This document shows positions 1 to 6,874 of a stretch of DNA of 9,551 nucleotides, in pieces. The stretch is from NCBI GenBank assembly GCA_029974855.1, contig JARKQO010000332.1:1-9551 (forward strand), in the 5' to 3' direction. Position 1 is the stretch's first letter. Each line of letters starts with the position of its first letter. The position numbers and the translations under genes are program-made. The notes beneath the pieces are model-generated. The model did no database searches. It was not told the origin of the DNA and saw only the letters and a list, made by a program, of their open reading frames with translations. Source of the stretch: Eubacteriales bacterium (GTDB taxonomy: Bacteria; Bacillota_A; Clostridia; Christensenellales; Aristaeellaceae).

Positions 1-204
1 AGCGGCACCAAGGCCCCCCAGGCAGCCGGAAAGATCCATACGGATTTTGAGCGGGGCTTCATCCGGGCCGAGGTGGTGGCCTACGACCAGCTGGTGGCCC
101 TGGGCAGCATGAACGCTTGCAAGGAAAGCGGCCTGGTGCGCAGCGAGGGTAAGGAGTATGTGATGAAGGACGGGGACATTGTGCTCTTCCGTTTCAACGT
201 CTAA
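1..204 (+). CDS. ychF: Redox-regulated P-loop ATPase YchF, C-terminal end (partial)
   Basis: This is the last 67 residues of YchF (also called EngD), a TRAFAC-class P-loop protein that binds ribosomes and, unusually for its GTPase class, prefers ATP. The 5' part lies outside the window. Frame 1 is open from base 1 to the TAA at 202-204. It reads the highly conserved family C-terminus: [19 protein letters not shown], then a RAEVV segment, then [19 protein letters not shown] ending in RFNV. This is the end of the TGS-like domain. The G1-G4 nucleotide-binding motifs would be upstream and cannot be checked here. The next gene starts 16 bases downstream, so the two may be co-transcribed. I see nothing odd in the fragment. 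The assignment is secure because this tail is nearly invariant in bacteria. Confidence 0.95.
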
Positions 205-206
205 GC

Positions 207-213
207 GGGAGGA
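207..213 (+). promoter_or_regulatory. Ribosome binding site that sets the ATP-grasp start
   Basis: GGGAGGA lies 7 bases before the ATG at 221. It favours 221 over the in-frame ATG at 179, which overlaps the end of ychF and has no such site. Confidence 0.8.
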
Positions 214-220
214 TTTGCCC

Positions 221-1231
221 ATGGGAAAGCTCGGCTTCTTCTTCAAGCGCCTGGTGCGCATGGACTTTGGGGCCATGTGGAAGACCACGGCCCTCCTTGG
301 GGAGCGCAGCGGCAAAAGCCGCCTTTGGCTCCTTTGGGATATGTTCCGTTGCGCCCTGAAATACAACGCCGGATATATGGATTACAAGATCGCCCAGATG
401 TACCGCCTCACGGACGCCCAAAAGAGAACCCAGATCACCCGGGGGCTTTCCAACACCATCGTCCGCCGGATGAACGACAAGGCCTTCTGGCACCTCTTTG
501 ACGACAAGGCCACCTTTAACGAGCTTTTCAAGGACCAGGTGCGCCGGGCCTGGATGAGAATTAGTCCGGATACGGACCTTGCCGCCTTCAAGGCCTTTTT
601 GGACCAGAACCCGGACCTGATTGCCAAGCCCCTGGAGGGCAGCAGCGGCGTGGGGATTGAGCGCTACCAGCGCCCCCACTGGGAGGGCCGGGAGGAGGAC
701 TTTTTGCGGGAGTTAGGTCAAAAGCAAACCGGCATCATCGAGGAGCGGGTGATCCAGCACCCCCGGATGATGGAGCTCTGCCCCACCTCGGTGAACACCA
801 TCCGCATCGCCACCTTGCTGGGTGACAAGAAGCAGGGCATCGTCTACGCCTTCCTGCGCATCGGCAACGGCAAGGTGATGGACAATGTGGACTGCGGGGG
901 TATGGCCGCCCGGGTGGATTTGGACAGCGGCAAGCTGCTCACCGTGGGGGCGGACAAGCAGGGCAACACCTTTACCCACCATCCCATGACCGGCACGCCC
1001 ATTGTGGGCTTTGAGGTGCCCTTTTTTGAGGAGGCCAAAACCATGTGCCTGAAGGCCGCCCTGAAGGTGCCCCAAATGCGCTTTGTGGCCTGGGATGTGG
1101 CCATCACCCGGGAGGGCCCCTGTTTTATCGAGGGCAACAGCTTCCCCAGCCACGCAGTACCCCAGTTTGCGGCCCACTACCCGGATGGCATCGGCATCAT
1201 GCGGGAGTTCCGGGAGTTCATGGATATCTGA
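221..1231 (+). CDS. Sugar-transfer-associated ATP-grasp protein
   Basis: This is a 336-residue soluble protein of the sugar-transfer-associated ATP-grasp group, which is usually found in surface-polysaccharide or glycan-related loci. ATP-grasp enzymes join a carboxylate to a nucleophile through an acyl-phosphate; the substrate here is unknown. Visible motifs are the ATP-binding lysine and glycine-rich loop (IAKPLEGSSGVGIERY, residues about 134-149), acidic adenine-contact residues in GIIEERVIQHP (171-181), NTIRIATL (192-199), DCGGMAARVD (224-233), and the metal-binding end WDVAIT...GPCFIEGNSFPS (291-310), with D292, E304 and N306 as likely magnesium ligands. All key positions look intact, so it is probably active. 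The N-terminal 90 residues are basic and helical with no signal peptide. The start at 221 is chosen for its GGGAGGA site. It follows ychF by 16 bases and precedes the secreted peptidase by 52 bases with no terminator between, so co-transcription is possible. The family call is firm and the substrate is not known. Confidence 0.85.
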   Translation: MGKLGFFFKRLVRMDFGAMWKTTALLGERSGKSRLWLLWDMFRCALKYNAGYMDYKIAQMYRLTDAQKRTQITRGLSNTIVRRMNDKAFWHLFDDKATFNELFKDQVRRAWMRISPDTDLAAFKAFLDQNPDLIAKPLEGSSGVGIERYQRPHWEGREEDFLRELGQKQTGIIEERVIQHPRMMELCPTSVNTIRIATLLGDKKQGIVYAFLRIGNGKVMDNVDCGGMAARVDLDSGKLLTVGADKQGNTFTHHPMTGTPIVGFEVPFFEEAKTMCLKAALKVPQMRFVAWDVAITREGPCFIEGNSFPSHAVPQFAAHYPDGIGIMREFREFMDI

Positions 1232-1271
1232 TTCCGCTGGACGTTCCTACTTTCTTCATCGTCGTCAATAC

Positions 1272-1279
1272 AAAGGAGG
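1272..1279 (+). promoter_or_regulatory. Strong ribosome binding site before the C11 peptidase leader
   Basis: AAAGGAGG lies 4 bases before the ATG at 1284. It shows that the native start is upstream of the in-frame TAA. The next ATG in frame (1443) has no usable site. Confidence 0.8.
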
Positions 1280-1283
1280 CACC

Positions 1284-3545
1284 ATGAGAAAACTGCTTTC
1301 CGCGCTTCTGGCCGCCCTGCTGCTGTGGGCGCTCTTTCCCCAGTCCGCCCAGGGAGGCCAGGATACCTATACTTTGATGGTGTAAAAGTGCGATACCGAT
1401 CTGGAGAGCCAGGGGGGCCTGGCCACCGCGGACCTTTCGGAGATGGTGAAGGCGGGGTTGCCCATGGGCGGTAACGTCACCGTGTATGTGCAAACCGGCG
1501 GCACCAAAAGCTGGCAGGCCCAGGGCATTACCGACCGGCAATCGGAACGCTGGCTGGTGAGCAAAAACGGCTTGCAGCGGGTGGAAAGCCTGGGGCGGGT
1601 CAACATGGGCGCGGGCTCCTCTTTGGAGGATTTCATAAAATCCGGCATCAAGAATTACCCGGCGGACCGCTACGGCCTGATCCTGTGGGACCACGGGGCT
1701 GGCCCAGCCATGGGCATTTGCTATGACGAGGTAAGCGGCGATTTCCTGGATATGCGCGAGGTGTACAGCGCTTTGCAAAGCGCCTCCAAGGCCAAGGGAT
1801 ACCGCAAGCTGGCCTTCGTGGGGTTTGACGCCTGCCTCATGGCCTCCTTTGAGGTGGCCTGCCATCTGGCTCCCTTCGCGGAGTACATGATCGCCAGCGA
1901 GGAGCTGGAGCCCGGCACAGGCTGGCATTACACCGATTGGCTGTCCAAGCTGGGGGCCAACCCGGGCATGAGCATCAAGGAGCTGGGCCCCGTCATTGTG
2001 GACGGCTTCATCCGCTACACCTTGGCCTACGATCCTTCGGAATACGCCACCCTGTCTTTGACGGACCTGAGCAAGCTGGGCCCTCTCCAAAAGGCCCTGG
2101 AGGGCCTGGCGGGCTCCTTGCAAGGGCAGATCACCGGGGGCAACCTGATGGGTGTGTCCCGGATTCGCCAGAACGTGCGCTCCATGGGTGAAATCTTCGA
2201 TTCCGCCTCGGATTTGCTGGACGTGACCTACTATGCCAAAATCTACCAGCAGTTCGATCCCGCCAATGCCAAGGCCGTGGCCTCTGCCCTGGCGGACGCG
2301 GTGGTCTATACCCGCCACACCAAGAATTTGACCAACATCTCCGGCCTTACGGTGCTGGTGCCCTACAGCACCCGGGCCTCCATCGGCCAGAGCCTTTCCC
2401 ACTACGACGCCTACGGCCTGTTTCCCCAGCACACCGCCTTTGTGAAGGGCATGGCCCAGAGCATGAACTCCGGTTCCTACACCTTCTCCTCCACCTCGGT
2501 GCAGCAGGAGAGCCTTTCCAGCGCCCAGTCCGACTGGCTTTCCGGCGCGGGGGGCTCCACCGGCGGCCTGCTGGACTGGCTGCTGGGGGGCTGGAGCGAC
2601 GACTCCTCCACCCAAGGCTATAGCCAGTACGACGACGATACCTTTGAATCCTGGTTCACCCAGGGCCAGGAGGACAGCAGCAGCCCCCCGCCGCCCCAGG
2701 ATGATGCCGACTTCTCTTTGGATAGCTTCCTAAGCAGCATCTTCGGGGGCGACGTCACCACCGGGGATTTTGACCCCGAGGCCTTTGACATTGGGGATGA
2801 GGGTGAGTACGAGGAGCCGGAGGAATCCCCGGAGCCGGAGGACCAGGACGAGCCGGAGGATACGGACCAGGACGACGATGAGCCCTTTCATCAGGCGGCC
2901 CAGCAGGACCCCTTCTCCCAGGCCCAGGGCGAGTATGCCTATGTGCTGTCCCTGTCCCAGGAGGAGCTCCAATACCTGGCCAAGGCCGAGGCCACGCTGA
3001 TGATGGATGTCAGCGACCCGGACTTCGAGTGCTATGTGGACCTGGGCTACGTTCAGGACGTGCTGGTGGACTGGACCGGCGGCAAGGTCTACGGCCTCTT
3101 TGACGGGACCTGGCCCACTTTGGCGGGGCAGATGGTGTGCATGTACGACCAGATCGCCAATGAAAACTACACCCGTTCCTTGGTTCCCGTCACCGTGAAC
3201 GGGGTGGAGCAATACCTGCTGGTGGTGTTCGACCAAAACCATCCCTCAGGCTATGTGATGGGCTACACCCAGGGATACACCGAGTCTGGGATGCCCATGC
3301 GGGGCTATACGGAGCTCAAGCGCGGAGACGTGGTGATCCCCCAGTATGAGCTGCTGTATTGGGACGAAAACGATGAACAGCAATCCGAGCCCTTTGAGGG
3401 CGATCCCATCACCGTGGGGAGCGACGGCACCATCGGCTTCCAGTACGCCCAGGTGGAAGGGGACGCGGATTATGTCTACGGCTTCTGCCTGACGGATATC
3501 TTCGGGGACTATCAGTTCACGGATTTTATCACCCTGTCCTACTGA
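1284..3545 (+). CDS. Secreted clostripain-family (C11) cysteine peptidase, interrupted by an in-frame TAA at codon 34
   Basis: Read through the stop, this is a 753-residue exported C11 peptidase. This family cleaves proteins, often after Arg or Lys, outside the cell. The leader (MRKLLSALLAALLLWALFPQ, then SAQGG) is a clear signal peptide. Catalytic residues are His137 in LILWDHGAG (codon 1692-1694) and Cys184 in GFDACLMAS (codon 1833-1835). An acidic, proline-rich linker with a 6-residue repeat runs from about residue 444 to 535. A beta-rich C-terminal region of about 200 residues follows. I see no sortase motif or C-terminal membrane anchor.

The oddity is at 1383-1394, where the expected YMCG is replaced by stop-Lys-Cys-Asp. 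The frame is the same on both sides, so this is a stop codon and not a frameshift. Only the 700 codons from 1443 are open without a stop, and that start lacks the leader and a ribosome site. It is either a recent pseudogene or a sequence error. Confidence 0.85.
1383..1385 (+). other. Premature in-frame TAA in the C11 peptidase
   Basis: TAA stands where the family has a tyrosine codon in its first core strand (MVYMCG-like). Codons before (signal peptide) and after (ending TDLESQGGLATADLSEM) are in one frame and fit the family. The flanking codons AAG and GAT also depart from the expected Met and Gly. Confidence 0.85.
2814..2867 (+). repeat. 18-bp tandem repeat, three copies, encoding EPE(E/D)xx
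   Basis: GAGCCGGAGGA recurs exactly at 2814, 2832 and 2850, giving three 18-bp units in frame that encode EPEESP, EPEDQD and EPEDTD. They lie inside the acidic linker between the peptidase domain and the C-terminal region, followed by a run of aspartates. This looks like a flexible or divalent-metal-binding spacer that can change in length by slippage. Confidence 0.85.
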
Positions 3546-3559
3546 GGCATGGAGCTAAT

Positions 3560-3578
3560 GTGCACCGGATGATTGCAC
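3560..3578. other. Small inverted repeat just after the peptidase stop
   Basis: GTGCA (3560-3564) and TGCAC (3574-3578) flank 9 bases. It is short and may be chance. It sits directly before the larger terminator hairpin. Confidence 0.3.
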
Positions 3579-3581
3579 CTA

Positions 3582-3615
3582 AAAGGGCTGGCCGCTCTCC
3601 CGCAGCCAGCCCTTT
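3582..3615. terminator. Bidirectional intrinsic terminator between convergent transcription units
   Basis: A perfect 11-bp inverted repeat, AAAGGGCTGGC (3582-3592) and GCCAGCCCTTT (3605-3615), flanks a 12-base loop. On the plus strand it is followed by GGTTT after the stem's own TTT. On the minus strand the stem ends in a TTTT run. It lies 36 bases after the peptidase stop and 62 bases beyond the last permease stop, so it can end both converging transcripts. The rest of 3616-3677 holds nothing I can name. Confidence 0.8.
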
Positions 3616-3677
3616 GGTTTCCTCCATCCGCCACTTTCCCCCACCCGTTGACATGGAACCAAACATCAACACAGGGC

Positions 3678-4511
3678 TTACCCCTTCACGCCCTGCATGG
3701 TAATCCCCTCAATGACCTGCTTTTGGCAGATCAGGTAAATGACGGCGGGGGGCAGCATGGAAATCAGCATGGAGGCGATTTTCACCCGGGCATCCGTATG
3801 GAAATTGGGGCTGAGCATGTTGGCAATCGTAACAGACAGCGGCTTGACGCTGTCGGCGGTAATCAGCGATGGCCACAGGTAGGAACCCCACACCTTCAGG
3901 AACATGATCACCGTTACCGTAATGATGCCGTTGCGCATCAGCGGCAGCACGATGGAGCGGAAAATGTTGAAATGCCCCGCGCCGTCAATCCTTGCGGACT
4001 CAATGAAGGACATGGGCAAGTCCTCCAAAAACTGCATCAGGATAAACACCGCCAGCGGGGATACCATCATGGGGAACGAAATGCCGATCAGGGTATCCGA
4101 CAGGTTCATTTCATACACAAACCGGTACAGCGGAATCACATACAGCACCAGCGGCAGCATCATGCTGGCCATCATCAGCGCAAACAGCAGCTTTTTCAGC
4201 GGAAACCGGTAAAACGTGAATTCATAGGCAACCAGCGCACTGATGATCACCATGCCAACGATGGTCACGATGCTATAGGCAAACGTATCGATGATGGAAA
4301 CCAGAATGTTGCCGGTGGTCAACGCATAGGCAATCTTGCCGATCCCGTTGGAAATGTCGTTTGGCCAAAAGGAGGTGGTGAGGTTCGATTTGTCCGAGGA
4401 AAACGTGGCTGAAACAAGGTTCCAAATCGGGAAAAGGCAGACCAACGCCCATAGGATGGCAATGGTCAGCAGCAGGGCTTTTTCCGATTTTCGCTTTTTG
4501 TTTTCTTCCAT
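3678..4511 (-). CDS. Sugar ABC transporter permease, MalG/CUT1 type
   Basis: This 277-residue inner-membrane protein is the second permease of a CUT1 (carbohydrate uptake) ABC importer. It pairs with the neighbouring MalF-type subunit to form the channel. It shows a lysine-rich cytoplasmic start (MEENKKRKSEK), a first membrane helix at about 12-34, further helices near 75-96, 108-128, 140-160 and 193-215, and a last helix near 245-262. The EAA loop that contacts the ATPase is ESARIDGAGHFNIFRSIVLP (171-190), with the expected Gly and LP. Length and ending (EGITMQGVKG) are typical of the family. The start at 4511 is supported by GAGGAGG (4520-4526) 8 bases upstream; that site overlaps the stop of the previous permease gene, pointing to translational coupling. 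The longer reading from 4559 is rejected. It is the last gene of the operon. No ATPase gene follows, so a shared MsmX-type ATPase is inferred. Confidence 0.93.
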   Translation of the reverse strand: MEENKKRKSEKALLLTIAILWALVCLFPIWNLVSATFSSDKSNLTTSFWPNDISNGIGKIAYALTTGNILVSIIDTFAYSIVTIVGMVIISALVAYEFTFYRFPLKKLLFALMMASMMLPLVLYVIPLYRFVYEMNLSDTLIGISFPMMVSPLAVFILMQFLEDLPMSFIESARIDGAGHFNIFRSIVLPLMRNGIITVTVIMFLKVWGSYLWPSLITADSVKPLSVTIANMLSPNFHTDARVKIASMLISMLPPAVIYLICQKQVIEGITMQGVKG

Positions 4512-4524
4512 CTTGTTGGCCTCC

Positions 4525-5484
4525 TCACACTTTTTTCTTGCGCAGCTTAAACTGCACAACGGTAATGGCCAAAATAATGCTCATCAGCACCACGCCCTCC
4601 GCCGAGGCCCGCGCCAGCGCCGACTTGCCGCCCTGGTATACGTTCTTCACCATCTCCATCACCGGGAACAGCATGACCTGCTTGGCCCCGCCAATGGAGT
4701 TGATATCCGTCCCGTTGGTAATAATCCACGGGATGTCGTATACCTGCAACGCGCTGATGAACGAGTATGTGATCACAAAAAACAAAATAGGCTCCAGCAG
4801 CGGGATGGTGATCAGCCGCATTTTCTGGAAGGTGCTGGCGCCGTCAATTTCCGCCGCCTCATAAAGCTCCTGGGGGATGTCCTGCATGCCGGTAGAGAAA
4901 ATCACAAAGTTAAAGCCCACCGAGTGCCATACGTCAATAATCACCACTAAAGCGATGGCAAAGCCCGCGGTATCGCGCCAAATCGTGTTGGCGCCAATGC
5001 CCAGCTTGGCCAGGTTGGAGGCCACAAGGCCCGTATCCGATGCCATGTACCACTGCCAGATGCCCGCCCCCAAAAACAGCGGCAGCACCGTGGGGAAAAA
5101 GTAAGCGCCCCTGAAAAAGTTGTATGTCTTGTTTCGGAACTGGTTGATGACCAAAGCCAAAATCAATGAAATTCCCAGGCCCGCCACAATGGTAATGGGC
5201 ACATACACCAACAGGTTGTTCAGGGAGGTTAAAAAACGCTTGGACGCGCTTCCCCTGCCGGAAAAGATGTTGATGTAATTTTCAAAGCCAACAGGGTTGA
5301 TGACGCCCCTGCTGGAGGTGGACCAGTCCGTAAAGCTCATGGCAACGCCTTGAATCATGGGGATCATAATAAAGCAAAAAAACAGGAGATAAAACGGGGC
5401 AAGCGCCGCGTAGTTCGCGGCATATTTCATGATGCCGCGGCGCGGATGCAAGTCTCCGATCTGTTTTTCTCGCCGCAGTTGCAT
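4525..5484 (-). CDS. Sugar ABC transporter permease, MalF/UgpA/CUT1 type
   Basis: This 319-residue inner-membrane protein is the first permease of the CUT1 importer. A short basic N-terminal tail precedes a first helix at about 26-46 and the family signature for this subunit (MSFTDWS, 49-55). A periplasm-facing stretch with FENYINIF (68-75) follows, then helices near 92-114, 127-147, 175-198, 232-250 and 295-312. The EAA loop is ELYEAAEIDGASTFQKMRLI (207-226) followed by TIPLL. The start at 5484 has GGGAGG (5492-5497) 7 bases upstream. A later ATG at 5430 has no site. The gene lies 77 bases after the binding-protein gene, across a GC-rich hairpin, and 13 bases before the second permease. Role and family are clear. 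The sugar carried is not identifiable from the permease. Confidence 0.93.
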   Translation of the reverse strand: MQLRREKQIGDLHPRRGIMKYAANYAALAPFYLLFFCFIMIPMIQGVAMSFTDWSTSSRGVINPVGFENYINIFSGRGSASKRFLTSLNNLLVYVPITIVAGLGISLILALVINQFRNKTYNFFRGAYFFPTVLPLFLGAGIWQWYMASDTGLVASNLAKLGIGANTIWRDTAGFAIALVVIIDVWHSVGFNFVIFSTGMQDIPQELYEAAEIDGASTFQKMRLITIPLLEPILFFVITYSFISALQVYDIPWIITNGTDINSIGGAKQVMLFPVMEMVKNVYQGGKSALARASAEGVVLMSIILAITVVQFKLRKKKV

Positions 5485-5510
5485 GTCACAACCTCCCTTG
5501 CATTTTGAAT

Positions 5511-5544
5511 GCGCCGCCGGCAGGCTTTCCCCCGCCGGCGGCGC
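5511..5544 (-). promoter_or_regulatory. GC-rich intercistronic hairpin between binding-protein and permease genes
   Basis: A perfect 11-bp inverted repeat, GCGCCGCCGGC (5511-5521) and GCCGGCGGCGC (5534-5544), has a 12-base loop. It sits 17 bases after the binding-protein stop in transcript order. No run of U follows on the minus strand (the sequence after the stem is ATTCAAAATG), so it is not a classic full terminator. Such hairpins after binding-protein genes commonly protect the upstream message or partly reduce downstream expression, giving more binding protein than permease. That role is inferred here. Confidence 0.7.
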
Positions 5545-5561
5545 GCCCGGAGTTTACTTTA

Positions 5562-6821
5562 TCATTCGCCCGCGTCGGCAATCATGTCGTTTACGGCTTC
5601 AATCACCATCTCGCCGCCCTGCTCCACGGTCACGTCGCCGTTTACCACCTGGGGCGCGATGTCGCCCAGCACAGAGGGCCAGAACACCGTGCTATTGCCA
5701 AAGTCCATCTGCATCATGCCGCCCAGCAGACCAGGGGCGGACACTCTGCCAATCATGGTGTTGGTCACAGCTTCTTCCGCCATGGCATCCTCCCGCAGCA
5801 CGGGGCGGCCCAGCTTCACAGCCCATTCGGCCTCGGCCTCGCGGGTGCCCATGTACTTCAGCCAACGGCCAATGGCCGCGTCCAGCTTCTCATCGCCGGA
5901 TTTTACGCCGTACATCAAATCCCAGCCCTGCAAGCCGCCGGTACGTCCGCCTTCTTCATAGGCCGGAACCAGCACTACGTCGTAATTGACGCCGGCGCTT
6001 TCATAAGCGGGGTTGTTCCAGGGACCGGCCAGGATGAAAGCCAGCTTGTTGGCCTTGAAGGCTTCCTCGGCCACGGCGTCGTTGTATGCCATGGCGTTGG
6101 AGTATTCGCTGATCTTCAGCAGCGTTTCAAAGGTGCGGGTGAACTGTTCGGGCTTCAGTGTGGTTTCCCCGTTGTCGATACCGGGGGTGATGTTGTCGCC
6201 GTCAGCCGCCATGATGGCGCCGGGGCAGAAGTAGCCGCCAGCCGTCCAGGAGGTGGTGGCGTCCGCGCCGGATTCCTTCACAGCCGCCATCTGGCTGATC
6301 CACTCATCGATGGTTGCGGGAGCTTTGGAGGTATCCACGCCCGCGGCCGCCAACACGTCCAGGTTGCGGTACACCAGCGGGATATAGCTGATGAAGGGCA
6401 GCGCCCAGATGCCATCGTCAAAGCTGACCGCGTCTTTTGCGGCGGGATAGAACCCGCCGGACCAGCTTTCGTCCGCGAAAATCTCGCTGAGGTCAAGCAG
6501 ATCAATGGCATCCTTGTACTTTTTCAGGTCCCGGGCCGAGGCGGAGAAGCAGTTGGGCAGCCCCACCCCCGCCATCAGGCCGGTGAGAAGCTCGTTGTCG
6601 TTCTTGCCGGTGAAGTTGATGCCCGTCACATCGGGGTCGCTGGCAATGAAGTCCTCCGCCCATCCCCGCATCACTTCGCCGGACACGCCCTGCGTAAAGT
6701 CGGAATATACCCAGAAGTCCAGCACGATTCCGTCATCTTTTCCGGTCAGGTCCGCAAGCGCGGAAGCACTGGTGAAAAGAAGCACTGCGCACAGTAGAAG
6801 AGCCAACAATTTCCTAGTCAT
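5562..6821 (-). CDS. Sugar ABC transporter solute-binding protein (CUT1, SBP_bac_1-like)
   Basis: This 419-residue exported protein captures the substrate for the two permeases encoded next. The signal peptide has TRK, then a hydrophobic core, then a cleavage-type end ASALA|DL after about residue 23. The only leader cysteine (Cys11) lies in the hydrophobic core with no Gly or Ala before it, so there is no convincing lipobox. The mature protein begins with a strand and loop (IVLDFWVYSDF, 32-42). It carries the family hallmark GIWALPFISYIPLVYRNLDV (137-156), continuing to AAGVDTSKAPATIDEW (159-174), and a C-terminal helical lobe. Length fits the family. The start at 6821 has GGGAGG (6830-6835) 8 bases upstream. 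The 53-base gap to the SIS gene upstream has no terminator, so they share a transcript. Neighbouring ROK kinase and SIS enzyme suggest a sugar that is phosphorylated and then isomerised or deglycated. Binding-site residues cannot be read for specificity. Confidence 0.92.
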   Translation of the reverse strand: MTRKLLALLLCAVLLFTSASALADLTGKDDGIVLDFWVYSDFTQGVSGEVMRGWAEDFIASDPDVTGINFTGKNDNELLTGLMAGVGLPNCFSASARDLKKYKDAIDLLDLSEIFADESWSGGFYPAAKDAVSFDDGIWALPFISYIPLVYRNLDVLAAAGVDTSKAPATIDEWISQMAAVKESGADATTSWTAGGYFCPGAIMAADGDNITPGIDNGETTLKPEQFTRTFETLLKISEYSNAMAYNDAVAEEAFKANKLAFILAGPWNNPAYESAGVNYDVVLVPAYEEGGRTGGLQGWDLMYGVKSGDEKLDAAIGRWLKYMGTREAEAEWAVKLGRPVLREDAMAEEAVTNTMIGRVSAPGLLGGMMQMDFGNSTVFWPSVLGDIAPQVVNGDVTVEQGGEMVIEAVNDMIADAGE

Positions 6822-6874
6822 CCCATTTCCCTCCCTGTTTTTATTGATGCTATTTTCACTTTACACGCCGGCAC

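Noticed and set aside
179..221. Upstream in-frame ATG at 179 as start of the ATP-grasp gene
   Set aside because: It lies inside the end of ychF, lacks a ribosome site, and adds residues that do not belong to the family; 221 has GGGAGGA in the right place.
1218..2615. 465-codon minus-strand open frame opposite the C11 peptidase
   Set aside because: Antisense shadow with Gly/His/Ala-rich composition and no known motif; the plus-strand frame carries the catalytic residues.
1443..3545. Start of the C11 peptidase at ATG 1443
   Set aside because: It would drop the signal peptide and first core strand and has no properly spaced ribosome site; the same-frame ATG at 1284 with AAAGGAGG is the native start.
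3648..3653. TTGACA promoter-like -35 box on the plus strand
   Set aside because: No -10 box at a proper distance downstream, and no plus-strand gene follows it.
3573..4412. 279-codon plus-strand open frame opposite the MalG-type permease
   Set aside because: Composition full of His, Gln and Asn is the reverse reading of membrane helices; the minus-strand permease is certain.
5505..6797. 430-codon plus-strand open frame opposite the binding-protein gene
   Set aside because: Antisense shadow of a clear binding protein; no family motif and no ribosome site of its own.
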